A stretch of 64,000 bases of DNA from Isoetes taiwanensis (lineage: Eukaryota; Streptophyta; Lycopodiopsida; Isoetales; Isoetaceae): the NCBI GenBank assembly GCA_021234155.1, contig JAJEKV010000047.1, forward strand, positions 10,850,701 to 10,914,700. Reading direction: 5' to 3'. This document shows, piece by piece, positions 11,346-23,507 of the stretch. The translations under genes and the position numbers were made by a program. Position 1 is the stretch's first letter, and every line of letters begins with the position of its first letter. A model generated the notes under the pieces. That model was not told where the DNA came from, searched no databases, and was given only the letters and a program-made list of their open reading frames with translations.

Positions 11346-12461
11346 TTTGGGATTTTCCGGTATGATCGAAAATGTTTTTGGAATTTTTTTTTAACCGATT
11401 TCCTAAGATTTTGTGGTTTTCGGTAGCCGGAAAATATTTCCGTCATGTCAAAAATCGGGACAAGTTTTCGTAGTATTATTTCCAAGGGGCAGTCTCATCC
11501 GCCTTGCTCCACGATTGCAAATTGCATGTGGCATAGATTTTAGCTGGCAGATCAGATTTCACAAAATTAACCATTGCCAGAAGCAGAAGAACAGGCCACG
11601 ACTTTGCCCAAGAACACTGAAAGCCAGAATTTGCATGTTCTGGTAGCTTTAGAATTCGTGCTCCGGGTGCAGGTATGCATTTTCTGAAGCTGTGGATAAC
11701 CTGTCTTTTGGATTATTATTTTTTTATCCTTATCCATGTCTTTCGTATTGATGCCAGAGCATGGAGGTATCCATGTCTTTCGTATTGATGCCAGGCATGG
11801 AGGCCGCATTGTTGTGTGATGCTCCAATTGATCTGATGCACTAGACTTTTGCTCCAAGCTAAGCCCACTCAGAAATAATTTGTGCCATATAGGTCCAAGT
11901 TTTGTGCATCAGATCTTAGCCCTATTTCGGTGTACTCTTATAGGAAGTTTTGTGCTTGCATTAAAGCACATGGTTCACATGGTGCTCTATAATTTGGCAG
12001 TCCAATTCCCACTTACTATTTGGCAGCCATGTATGCTAGCTTGCTTGAACACCCTTTGACAGGTTTGCAGGAAAACAGATCAATATGGACGTTGGGTTGC
12101 AAACGAGTGATCGAGCTCTCCATACTTATTTTATTTTTCTGATTATCAGGGCCCACATTGGTGGGAATAAAAGGAATACAAGCAAACCATTCTCGGATTT
12201 CACTTTGAGGTAGATATGCAGGTATTTATCATCATTCTATTATCATTTCAAGCATTATATCTTTGGAAAGTTCATATTTCTATAAAGACATGAAACTCCA
12301 TAATGTCCTCTCCATTTCCAATTTAATTCCTGGGCATGTCTACATATAAGTACTTTGAGGCAGATGTGCAGGTATAGATGAAAGTCCTCTTCAATAAAGT
12401 TGTATCACTCTTTGTTTCGATTTGTAATTGCAACAAATTTGCCAGCATCTTATGCATCACA
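11346..12461. other. no gene recognised; short tandem duplication
   Basis: TCCATGTCTTTCGTATTGAT is repeated at about 11731 and 11769 as a duplication of about 38 bp. It is otherwise featureless up to the LTR element. Confidence 0.4.
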
Positions 12462-12466
12462 TAGGG

Positions 12467-13160
12467 TGTTGACCGGGTTTTTGGCACCCGGTCAACATGA
12501 AAAAAAAAGAGAAAAGAAAAACCATTGGGGGTCGATTATAAAGCCTAAATGTTGTAAAGGTCTAAGGCACCAAAAATAAAAAAAGGGCCTAGATCTAGTT
12601 TAAATTTAAGGGCTTCTAAGAGTTTTTAATGGTTGAAGGGGGTACATTATCTAAGGCTAAGATGAAGAGGCAAGATCAAAGGTGGAGATTAAAAAAGGCA
12701 AAAATTAAAGGTTGAGATAAAAAGGCAAGATCAAGGGTGGAGATGAAGGGGTCAAAATTAAAGGTTGAGATGAAGAGGCAAGATCAAAGGTGGAGATTAA
12801 GAGGCAAAAATGAAAGGTCAAGATGAAAAGTAATTGTTTATAAAAGATTCTTGAGGAGCACGAGCTCCTCCTCTTGCCTTGCTCCAAATTCTTGGGGATG
12901 GTGGCAGTTCCTCCTTGAATTGGATCAATGGCCCCTCCATGGTTCAGAGACATGGAGGGACCCTTTTGTATTTGAAGTTTTGTGCTTATATGAATTTTCT
13001 TTTGGGCCCAAAGATATTCCATTCCAAGTTTTTCTTCAAATCTCTTATTCTACACTGATTTCATATTGCAAGCCTTTGATTTCATATTGCAGCATCAAAG
13101 TGATCCTGATTTCTGCCTTTGAGGCCACCTGTTGGGGATTGTGGGAAAAATCCGCCAACA
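12467..13160 (+). repeat. LTR 1
   Basis: Starts TGTTGACCGGGTTTTTGGCA, whose first 30 bp form a hairpin with ACCCGGTCAACA. U3 contains about 50-bp repeats of the phrase GAGGCAAGATCAAAGGTGGA, and a TATA box lies at 12837-12846. The end is set at CCGCCAACA just before the primer site. Confidence 0.8.
12837..12846 (+). promoter_or_regulatory. LTR TATA box
   Basis: TTTATAAAAG lies after the U3 repeats. The identical box is in LTR 2 (15159-15168) and LTR 3 (18132-18141). Confidence 0.6.
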
Positions 13161-14790
13161 GAATGGAGGTCCTACCGAGATAAAGCTCTTCCCCAGGATC
13201 AGATTTTGGTGCTGCTGTTTCATGTCTTCCATACCTTAAATCCTGCTTTCTATTCTCTGCCATTTACATTCTGCTGTCCCGTTTTGATTCCCTGATATCC
13301 TGCCATTAGTACTCTGCCATTTACATTCTGCTGTCCCGTTTTGATTTCCTGATATCCTGCCATTAGTATTCTGCTCTGGCAAATGAGATGGAAAAAAGGA
13401 GTTCAAGGATGTTTCTTTAAGCAGCAAAGTTACAAGTAAAAAAGAATAAAAAGTTGCTGCTTGAAGTTGTTACAGGAAGGAGAAGCTGCGCCTTTGCGCC
13501 TTGCTGAAGATTGCTACAGAAAATTGAAATACTTTTTGGCTTGTTTTTTGGAGAGCTAGCATGGGCCAGCCTTCCAATCCTATTCTTTGTATGCCGTGCT
13601 CTGAATGTGCCCTGTTTTAAAAAAGAAAAGAAAGAAGACCTCTGTTTCTGCCATTGCCAGTCTGCGTTTGCATTCCATCTGTGTTGTGCCATGCCATCTT
13701 CTGCCCACATTGCCATAGCCATGCCATCTTCTGCAAGCGCCCAAAATTCTGCCTACCTGCAAGAAAACAAAAGGGGAGCTCATCTGCCGCCATCCCTGTT
13801 TGCTGCTGACGAATCTGCACAAGGACAGAGGCGAAAACCATAGCCTTGGCCGAACCTGCGGAAGAAAAGGAAGGAAAGAAGTGAAAAGGAGGGGGAAAAG
13901 AACAGCATGAACGCCATGGCTTCTCCTAAATTCGAGCTGTATCACAGCCGTAGCCGCCCGCCATAGCCGCCCATCACAATTTTTTGACCCTTGCACAAGT
14001 TTTTTTATTTTTTTCTCTCCTTTCGTTTCTTTTTTCTAAACCTTTGCTTTCTTCTAACCTTTGTTTTTCATGTTTTTTTCCTTTCGTCTTATTTCTAACC
14101 TTGCTTTCCATGTTTTTATTTTGCCTTTCATCACATATTTCTAACCTTTGCTTTCCATGTTTTTTACCCTTTCATTCATTTTCTAACATTTGCTTCCAAA
14201 TTTCAATATTTTCTCACTCTTTCATTCTAGTTTTTAACCATTGCTTTTATTTTTTTGCTACTATTTTCTCACCCTTGCAATAATGTTTCTTTACATTTAT
14301 GGTCCATCCTTGTTGCCTCAAAACATCATTTTTTGCCCTATTGCTACACCATTGCCACAATTTTTTGTTTGGGCGCCGCCCCTTTTGCTTATATTAGATT
14401 ACATGTGTCTTTCCCTAAAGCCCAAAATTACCATTGATTTTCTATCATCATGGCACTCATTATTATCATCATTCTATCAAAGTTTGAAGTCTCGGATATC
14501 AAAACCTCGATTACTATCACCAAATTATTATCATCATTTTATCATATCAAAATTTCAATTATTATGGTGTTGGAGTACACCTTAAAACCTCCAAATATTA
14601 TTATTATTCTATGGTGTTGGAGTACACCCTAAAACCTCCAAATTATTATTATTATTTCGAGTTCGAAGTCTCGGATATCAAAACTTCGGTTGTGTTCTTT
14701 ATTGAGTCTAAGGGACCAACTATTGTACTAAATAGATGAAAAACTTTGAAGTAAGAGGGCCGAGGGACCGGCCCATTTTTGTTTATGAGA
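13161..14790 (+). repeat. internal region 1
   Basis: No gag-pol. It contains a pyrimidine-rich tract at about 13995-14290 and ATT-repeat microsatellites near 14590 and 14645, all repeated in internal region 2. Confidence 0.75.
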
Positions 14791-15482
14791 TGTTGACCGG
14801 GTTTTGGCACCGGTCAACATGAAAAAAGAGAAAAAAAACCATTGGAAGAGGGGTCGATTATAAAGCCTAAATGTTGTAAAAGGTCTAAGGCACCAAAAAA
14901 TAAAAAGGGCCTAGATCTAGTTTAAATTTAAGGGCTTCTAAGAGTTTTTAATGGTTGAAGAGGGATACATTATCTAAGGCTAAGATGAAGAGGCAAGATC
15001 AAAGGTGGAGATTAAAAAAGGCAAAAATTAAAGGTTGAGATAAAAGGCAAGATCAAGGGTGGAGATGAAGGGGTCAAAATTAAAGGTTGAGATGAAGAGG
15101 CAAGATCAAAGGTGGAGATTAAGAGGCAAAAATGAAAGGTCAAGATGAAAAGTAATTGTTTATAAAAGATTCTTGAGGAGCACGAGCTCCTCCTCTTGCC
15201 TTGCTCCAAATTCTTGGGGATGGTGGCAGTTCCTCCTTGAATTGGATCAATGGCCCCTCCATGGTTCAGAGACATGGAGGGACCCTTTTGTATTTGAAGT
15301 TTTGTGCTTATATGAATTTTCTTTTGGGCCCAAAGATATTCCATTCCAAGTTTTTCTTCAAATCTCTTATTCTACAACGATTTCATATTGTAAGCCTTTG
15401 ATTTCATATTGCGGCATCAAAGTGATCCCCGATTTACGCTTTTGAGGCCACTGTTGGGGATTGTGGGAAAAATCCGCCAATG
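14791..15482 (+). repeat. LTR 2 (middle)
   Basis: Same start, U3 repeats and TATA box as LTR 1. It is shared by both units of the array. Confidence 0.8.
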
Positions 15483-17744
15483 TAATGGAGGTCCTACCGA
15501 GATAAAGCTCTTCCCGAGGATCGATTTTGGTGTCATTGTTTATGTCTTCCATACCTTTTTAAATCCTCGCTTATTCTCCGCCATTTACATTCTCGGCCGT
15601 CCCGCTTTGATTCCCCGATATCCCCCGCCATTAGTACTGCCATTTACATTCGGGTTGTCCCGTTTTTGATTTTTCTGATATCCCGCCATTAGTATTCGCT
15701 TTCCGCAAATGAGATGGAAAAAAGGAGTTCAAGGATGTTTCTTTAAGCAAAGAAAGTTACAAGTAAAAAAAGAATAAAAAGTTGTGCACAGTTGTTACAG
15801 AAGGAGAAGAAGCCTTTGCGCCTTTGGTCAAGATTGCTACGTAAAATTGAAATACTTTTTGGCTTGTTTTTGAGAGCTAGCATGGGCCAGCCTTCCAATC
15901 CTATTCTTTGTATGCCGCGGCTCGAATGTGCCCCTGCTTTAAAAAGAAAAGAAAAAGACCTCTGTTTTTCGCCATTGCACCAAGGCTTGTATTCCATCCG
16001 GTGTTGTGCCATGCCATCTTCGCCCACATTGCCATAGCCATGCCATCTTCGCAAAGCCAAAATGATGCCACCGCAAGAAAACAAAAGGGGAGCTCATCTC
16101 GCCGCCATCCCTGTTTGTCGACGAATGACCACGCACAAGGGACGTAGGCGAAAACCATAGCCTTGGTCGAACCTGAAGAAAAGGAAGGAAAGAAGTGAAA
16201 AGGAGGGGGGAAAAGAACAGATGAACGCCATGGCTTCTCCTAAATTGAGCCGATCACGCCCATAGCCGCCATCACAATTTTTTGACCCTTGCACAAGTTT
16301 TTTTATTTTTTCTCTCCTTTCGTTTCTTTTTTCTAAACCTTTGCTTTTCTTTCTAACCTTTGTTTTTCATGTTTTTTCCTTTCGTCTTATTTCTAACCTT
16401 GCTTTCCATGTTTTATTTTGCCTTTCATCACATATTTCTAACCTTTGCTTTCCATGTTTTTACCCTTTCATTCATTTTCTAACATTTGCTTCCAAATTTC
16501 AATATTTTCTCCTTGCTTCATGGCCCAAGCTTTGGGATGCAGAGAGTCTGTCACATGTCAAGGTGGCAAATTATCGACGGCGGGTTAATCCCATGCTCCT
16601 CAGGGCCCACACCACTACTGCTCCGCACCCATCTACCCATGAAAAGCGCAGGGTGATTGCTTTCCATTCGATGACAGTGCACACCACCTCCGATTGAGAC
16701 GAGGGGAGATGGATTCGGGAGCCGTGAGGACGAGTCCGGTCGCCATCAGCGCCATTGAGGATGAAAGTCACGCCCTGCCCTGGTCCCTGTCACGGGCATA
16801 TCCGGGCCTCGGTATGCTCTGTTAGGTTGTGCCCCATCGCCTTGCATGAGCACGAGCATGGCCTCCTCGAGGCTTGTTGGGATCGTGCCTCCGGGAGGAA
16901 ATGGATACTGTGGACTTCGGTTATGCCCCCTGTCCGACATTAACCTCACTGTACTTGTGATTATGTATATAACTATGCAAGATGTCAAGATCCTTATTGC
17001 TACTATTAAGGTTTTCCTTAAAACCCTTTGGGGCGGGGTTTTTTAATCCCGTAGTAATGTCCGGCTTTGCTCTCTCTTTTTTGTACTTGGGTCCCATAGG
17101 CCAGCTTGGTCTCCGGGGATCTATAAAATCATATTCTATTCTATTCTAGTTTTTAACCATTGCTTTTATTTTTTTGCTACTATTTTCTCACCCTTGCAAT
17201 AATGTTTCTTTACATTTATGGTCCATCCTTGTTGCCTCAAAACATCATTTTTTGCCCTATTGCTACACCATTGCCACAATTTTTTGTTTGGGCGCCGCCC
17301 CTTTTCCTTATATCATTTTTGCCAAAAAATAGCCATCTTGCCCCAAACATTACATGTGTCTTTCCCTAAAGCCCAAAATTACCATTGATTTTCTATCATC
17401 ATGGCACTCATTATTATCATCATTCTATCAAAGTTTGAAGTCTCGGATATCAAAACCTCGATTACTATCACCAAATTATTATCATCATTTTATCATATCA
17501 AAATTTCAATTATTATGGTGTTGGAGTACACCTTAAAACCTCCAAATATTATTATTATTATTCTATGGTGTTGGAGTACACCCTAAAACCTCCAAATTAT
17601 TATTATTATTTCGAGTTCGAAGTCTCGGATATCAAAACTTCGGTTGTGTTCTTTATTGAGTCTAAGGGACCAACTATTGTACTAAATATATGAAAAACTT
17701 TGAAGTAAGAGGGCCGAGGGACCGCCCATTTTTGTTTATAGAGA
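15483..17744 (+). repeat. internal region 2, interrupted by a LINE fragment
   Basis: Collinear with internal region 1 but more diverged. Many differences fall where region 1 has CTG and region 2 has CG or CCG. A LINE fragment is inserted at 16511-17147, and an extra about 30 bp appears near 17311-17340. Confidence 0.75.
16511..17147 (+). pseudogene. family B LINE 3' fragment nested in the LTR element
   Basis: The start (CTTGCTTCATGGCCCAAGCTT) matches the family B coding end at about 5966. The degraded zinc-binding region, the GGTCCCATAGGCCAGCTTGG block and a terminal ATTCTATTCTATTCT tail follow. Compared with the empty site in internal region 1 (14220-14235), about 14 bp of target are missing rather than duplicated. 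Confidence 0.75.
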
Positions 17745-18446
17745 TGTTGACCGGTTTTTGGCACCCGGTCAACATGAAAAAAAGAGAAAAGAAATAACCA
17801 TTGGAAAGGGAAGGGGGGGGGGGGGTCGATTATAAAGCCTAAATGTTGTAAAGGTCTAAGGCACCAAAAAATAAAAAAGGGCCTAGATCTAGTTTAAATT
17901 TAAGGGCTTCTAAGAGTTTTTAATGGTTGAAGAGGGGTACATTATCTAAGGCTAAGATGAAGAGGCAAGATCAAAGGTGGAGATTAAAAAAGGCAAAAAT
18001 TAAAGGTTGAGATAAAAAGGCAAGATCAAGGGTGGAGATGAAGGGGTCAAAATTAAAGGTTGAGATGAAGAGGCAAGATCAAAGGTGGAGATTAAGAGGC
18101 AAAAATGAAAGGTCAAGATGAAAAGTAATTGTTTATAAAAGATTCTTGAGGAGCACGAGCTCCTCCTCTTGCCTTGCTCCAAATTCTTGGGGATGGTGGC
18201 AGTTCCTCCTTGAATTGGATCAATGGCCCCTCCATGGTTCAGAGACATGGAGGGACCCTTTTGTATTTGAAGTTTTGTGCTTATATGAATTTTCTTTTGG
18301 GCCCAAAGATATTCCATTCCAAGTTTTTCTTCAAATCTCTTATTCTACACTGATTTCATATTGCAAGCCTTTGATTTCATATTGCAGCATCAAAGTGATC
18401 CTGATTTCTGCCTTTGAGGCCACCTGTTGGGGATTGTGGGAAAACA
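17745..18446 (+). repeat. LTR 3 (right end)
   Basis: Same start and body as the other LTRs. It ends GGGAAAACA directly before the TAGGG target duplication, lacking the ATCCGCCAA seen near the ends of LTRs 1 and 2. Confidence 0.8.
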
Positions 18447-18793
18447 TAGGGAGCATACTCTTGTTCTATTATCTTTATAAGGGCTGAGAAATCCACTGTT
18501 CAGCCTTTTCTGCCTTACTGTTCAGGTTTAGCAATTCTTGATTCTTGAACTAATACAGAGATGCCACTTCATATGCAGACATGGGAAAAAACTCAGCCAG
18601 TCTCTGGTATGTGTCAGTGTTTGTGATAATCCTATCTACTAATTGTTGAATATAATAATATTGTAGGTTCTTACGTGACAAAATTGTATTCCCTTTGGAT
18701 CTATGGAGCCAGGTTTTGAATTGTAACATTAGTTTTTTCAGTTTTTCCTTTTTGTTTACTCTCTCACAGCACCTGCATGATGCAGTATTGTAA

Positions 18794-18990
18794 ATGGCAG
18801 ATCTATGTAACGTCACGGTTGGAGAAGGATTGGGAACGTGGATTAAATATCCATTTAAAGTTGTTGATCATTTTATAGAGCGCTTTGTTATGCATCGTCC
18901 CAACAATTTGGCAAAGATTGCCTTCTTTCTGAACTCGGGAGCTGAGAAGGCATCTCAGAGTTTCTATTGCCTCCAATTTCTTCAAGGTTT
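18794..18990 (+). CDS. possible captured exon, unidentified
   Basis: The plus-strand frame reads NVTVGEGLGTWIKYPFKVVD and continues HRPNNLAKIAFFLNSGAEKA to a CAAG|GTTTGG donor-like end at about 18985. It looks like protein but I do not recognise it. It lies inside the putative Helitron and would fit a captured gene fragment. Confidence 0.25.
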
Positions 18991-20100
18991 GGCAATTCTT
19001 TAACATTAGAAAGACCCAATTCTCGCTCTAAATCTGTGCTTTTTCCAATCTCATCATGTCGATTAGCTGTGATTTGTCATTGAAGTTGGAATCATAATGT
19101 TTAGTGTGATTGTTTGGGGTCAGTGGGGTTGTCTGTCCAATTGAGCTGTTTCAGGGTAGATGGCATTTTGCTCACAAACTACTCGCCTTCCTCCAGAAAC
19201 ATTTGACTCATAATCAGCTTTCTTTAGCTTCTTCTATTTTGTATTATTGGCGACTTCTTTCTACAGATATATTCCTCCAAGTTCACAGAATCTTAACTGG
19301 GACTTTCTATTATTGTTGCAGGTTGAATATGCTCAAGTGTTGCCTTTGACTGGTGGAGAAATATGTTGAGCGTTGCTCTTAAGATCAATATGTCTGCAGA
19401 ATAGGAAGGTTACTCTCCAAGCATCTGCACAATAGCAGAGATGGAAGAACCAAGTCTTATGTTCCATGAAGAACAGAGGTCACAGCATTAGGGAAACCCA
19501 TGAAAATTATTCTACTCCACTTAGTGTTCAGCTTCATATAGTATTTCGCCATTCCTTAACGGCCATTATGAGACAAAACAGTTCCTTCAGTTTTAGTACT
19601 ACGTAGGCTACAGGTAACGCACAAACCAGTTTCTTCAGTTTAGGAGTTTGGATATCTATCAATTACAGGTTACTTTTCAGTTCAGGAATAGCCTTCTCAG
19701 CTCTTCCACAAAGGGTCGTAGCACTACCATCAAGTTCCAAAGGGTAAGATCTAATTTCAGCACTCCTTGCACCTGCACATCCAAATGTGACAGAAAATTT
19801 AAGGTTCTCTGACATCTCCAAACTTCATAAGTTGTTTCAACAAACAAGCTTGAAACCATAATTATGTTCATATAATTACCCAGATTCAGCCACCAAATCA
19901 TCACATTCTCATGAAGACATGCTGCATTGCTTTTTCTCTGTAGTTTGATCTTAAGATCTCGCTGTAACTTTCTGATTCGAATTTTGAATGCCCAGATTTT
20001 CGTCTTCTCCGGATTCCAAGTACCAACTGTTCTTCCAACACCACTTTTACAACACACCGGAAGCTATAGTTTCAATCGTGCATTTCATTTACAGGTCAGC

Positions 20101-20222
20101 CAGTACTTCATTTCTAAGGTTCTCTTTGTTAACGTTTTAATGTTCTCATCTTGCAAGAATACAGTACTTCATTTCTAAGGTTCTCTTTGTTAACGTTTTA
20201 ATGTTCTCATCTTGCAAGAATA
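20101..20222. repeat. perfect 61-bp tandem duplication
   Basis: The unit starting CAGTACTTCATTTCTAAGGT occurs at 20101-20161 and again at 20162-20222 without differences. Confidence 0.9.
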
Positions 20223-21703
20223 CAGGGTCGTCATCATCATCACCACTTCACATTTTATTTAAGTGAGGGACCAGGTGCTTCAGTTTTTAACAAACAGTTC
20301 GTCAATCAGTCATAGAAGATAGTTTTAAGGTTGGCCTATGCAGGGATATCAAATTGAGGCTATTGCTAAAACATCACATGGTTGCTAGAATATTCAATAA
20401 AAGTCTAATGTTTCAAACTCTCTATTGACACATAGAGGATCACTACTAAGAATTTAAGGCTTCTTTGGCTTATTTGAAGCAGATCTCATGTGTCTTCATA
20501 ATCCTACTTCATTCCCCATTGAAATGTGCATGATAAAACTATATTGACCAAACATCATGATTACTCTATTGCTATGAACACATCATTAAGACTCATATTA
20601 AGAAACATGTCGCTATATTTATGATTATCTCAATTCTGTCTTTATAAACTAAACTAAAGCCAAGAACACACATTACTAGGCAATGCCATCAACCAAAGCT
20701 TCTAATGGCTTGATCATTTGCATGTTGGAAGACAAAAGTGTCATGTCCAACGTTAGAGTAGATGCCATAATTAATATGTACTTCATCCAATATACAATCA
20801 AGATTAGATCCAAATACATACACACAAAAATCCACACGTTCAATCTTACAGTGGAACAATCTCCCAACACCTATGATCCCATTAAAAAAAAACCTCTACG
20901 AAATCATACCCCCTCTAGAATCATACGGCCCCTACTTTTTGATTCCTCATCCTCCTCATTTGTGCCCTATGTGCGACAAAAAAAACCTCTAGCGACAAAA
21001 AAAAAAACCCCATAAACTATAAACCTTAGAAAAACGAATCCAACATGTGAAATATTGTTGGTATCAACATAATTTGATCAAAATAAAAGTATAATTACAT
21101 CTTCATGTTCCACACCTCCCCTTCTAGGAATCTTATTATAGCAATCATAACGTTAATACATACCAAACTGCAAATATGAACATAAAAGGTAGTAATTTCT
21201 TTCTAATACAATGTACTATTTCGCTTTCAGAATTAACAAGTTGTTGAGATGATGTTGGAAATTCCATGCCTACCCAAAGTCTATCGTCGATGGTCTTCTT
21301 TTACTTCATTCCAACTACAATGAATTTTACAGCACAAAGAGAAAACTGCATTTCAGTTGTGCAGTTCCTCTATAATTACTTATCTTCATCACTTCCAATG
21401 TATATACTTCGCTTCTGCATTTGTTCCTTAGAATAGAATTGATATCATATAACACATCGTTAAAACTTCAAACACATATCACTACATCAAATGAGCATCT
21501 CAAATTGCACAACACAACCTAAAGGCCACAAAAACTCATCCACTACCGTCTAAATAACCACGTGAAACCACAATAGCTCAGCAACTCGCGCGTAGATCAC
21601 ATTCAACACATAAAACTTCCTCTTTTTACCCTTGCCCCTTCCAAATAAACAACCACCCCTTCAAATCGTTACTAGGCCCGGCAACGCCGGGCACCATAAC
21701 TAG

Positions 21704-22375
21704 TTATCATTAATTAAGCTCTATGTGGCATGCAATACTTCTGCTGCAGACAGTTTCCTGGAGCCATTGATAAGGAAGACTCTTGATTTGGCTTTCTGAC
21801 ATTAGATGATGATCAGACAAACAACTAAAAGACAAAGTGCAATCGCTCCAAGAATTATTCCAGCAAAAATGCCCTTTTTTAGTCATATCGTTCTTATCGT
21901 TTGTTTTATCTTATCGTTTGTTTTGGGCCACTGATTTACATAATATTCTTATGGATATTCCTTCTGCTGCATTTCAGACCATCCATCAAGTCCGTGATGG
22001 GGTCAAATCCCCATTTCCACCTCAGCATAAGATTTTGTAACCTTTGCAATAAGTCAAAATACAAGTCAATATAAAATCATCTCACGGAACAGCTACTGAG
22101 GGGATTTGAACCCCAGTTGCCAGAGAATTCAGCAAAAAATAAAATGAACTCACATAAAACAAATGTGAATATGATTCTCAGCCCATCATCACTAGGAGAA
22201 TAATTGCAAAGAAATACCTCGAAGACCTCAATGGAATAGTCACAGCTTTCAAAATTCAGCGTGCCTATGTATAAGTGAAAAGTCTGATATAGAGGAAAGT
22301 TTATTGTGTAAGGAATAGACCAAGGACCCCAAATAAGTAAAATGCGGTGCTTCCTAAATCTGACTAACAAAGGAA
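21704..22375. other. no recognised feature
   Basis: Contains a small local duplication of CTTATCGTTTGTTTT near 21893-21925. No gene seen. Confidence 0.4.
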
Positions 22376-22378
22376 TAA

Positions 22379-23500
22379 GGCCCTTTTTCCACGGTTGTCT
22401 TAAAATATGGTTGTCTTATAATTATAAGACAGCATTTTAGGTGCCACGTCATTTTTGTGGCATGTCTTAAAAAATTTAGTTTTCCATGGCTTCGTTATAA
22501 GAGGTGTCTTATAATTATAACACATGTCTCATAATTTTGGTTTTCCACTACTCCATAGTTTTCCTGATCCACGGCTCTACCTAACCATTTCGGTGGGCTC
22601 TGCATCCTGATCTACAGCCCGCCTTCTTTTGCCATCTACCAGATTCATAGCCATCTACCAGATTCATAGCCCATGCATCAGAATCAGAGGCATAAAGAAT
22701 CAGAGGCATAAAGAATCAAATTACAGCAGAGGCATAAAGAATCAAATTACAGCAGAGGCATAATTACAGCAGAGGCCGAAATACAGGAACTAAGCTTGGG
22801 CACCAATGATTCAGAGAGGGTACAAAGTGCGGACAGAAGGGCAAGGACGAGTAGTTCTGCTACTGCTGCCATAACAAAGCAACGAAGAATGAGCAGAACT
22901 TAGATATCTGGATGAAGATGCTGCATGGAGATGAACCCATTCCAGCCCTGCAGATTCCGTCCCTATTGCCCATTCCAACCTACAGCTGCAAAGAAACAAA
23001 GAACAACCAATTACCTTCTACAAGGCCGATCTGCAACACAAAATTTGACCTGTCAATGCAAATCCGTTCTGCAATCCGACCTGCATTTCCGTTCTGCACT
23101 TCCGTTCCGACCTGCGGAGGCAAATCCGTTCTTGATATTTATAAAGTATGGCCTTTGGCCTTTCCATTCTGATCAGATCCTTCCATTCCCAACGATTCAA
23201 TCAGCCATGCCAATCTTTGGACTGTCGACGATCCATTCCAGTCACGGCTGCTTCATCAGTTTACTCTTTTTTATGACACCCTAAAGATCCGGCAGAGCAG
23301 CCCTGTGATAGAATAGAAATGCATACCTTATTTTGTGGCGGGGGGTTTCCCCCGGAAGAAAATGCTCCACTCAAGTTGTACGAAACCCATTTAAGACATG
23401 TCTTAAATTGTTTAGTGGAAAAGCTATGGTGACTTATTTTCTTACGTGGCCCAATAATATTAAGGTAAATATAAGACAGAGGTGCCATGGAAAAAGGGCC
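22379..23500. mobile_element. PIF/Harbinger-type non-autonomous element
   Basis: The ends are GGCCCTTTTTCCACGG and its mirror CCATGGAAAAAGGGCC, flanked by TAA on both sides (22376-22378, 23501-23503). That is the target preference of the PIF/Harbinger superfamily. The 1.1-kb interior has no transposase. It includes short tandem repeats of GAGGCATAAAGAATCA at about 22688-22765 and palindromic GTCTTATAATTATAAGAC text near the left end. Confidence 0.75.
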
Positions 23501-23507
23501 TAATAAG

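Larger units (their letters stand above)
12467..18446 (+). mobile_element. non-autonomous LTR retrotransposon, LTR-internal-LTR-internal-LTR
   Basis: Three LTRs (12467-13160, 14791-15482, 17745-18446) separate two internal regions of the same origin. The array is flanked by a single 5-bp duplication TAGGG (12462-12466 and 18447-18451), with TG at the left end and CA at the right. A primer-binding site, TGGAGGTCCTACCGAGAT, follows LTR 1 (13164) and LTR 2 (15486) by three bases. A purine-rich tract (AGAGGGCCGAGGGA) precedes LTRs 2 and 3. No gag or pol domain is present; the internal regions (about 1.6 kb before the nested LINE) are low-complexity. The structure fits unequal recombination between LTRs of one insertion. 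Confidence 0.85.
18635..21703 (+). mobile_element. Helitron, 3' end clear, 5' end tentative
   Basis: The 3' terminus is a 7-bp perfect hairpin, GCCCGGC-AAC-GCCGGGC at 21676-21692, then seven bases and CTAG at 21700-21703, followed by a host T. This is the diagnostic Helitron end. The best 5' candidate is A|TCTACTAATTG at 18635, chosen for the TC start after an A, and it remains unproven. No Rep/helicase is visible, so the element would be non-autonomous. Confidence 0.6.

Noticed and set aside
13984-14632. Several Phe/Leu/Ser-rich ORFs in the internal regions of the LTR element
   Set aside because: They are translations of a pyrimidine-rich low-complexity tract and ATT microsatellites.
12705-18317. 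Repeated 105-110-codon antisense and 110-codon sense ORFs in the three LTRs
   Set aside because: They recur only because the LTR is repeated, overlap the U3 repeats and TATA box, and have no recognisable domain.
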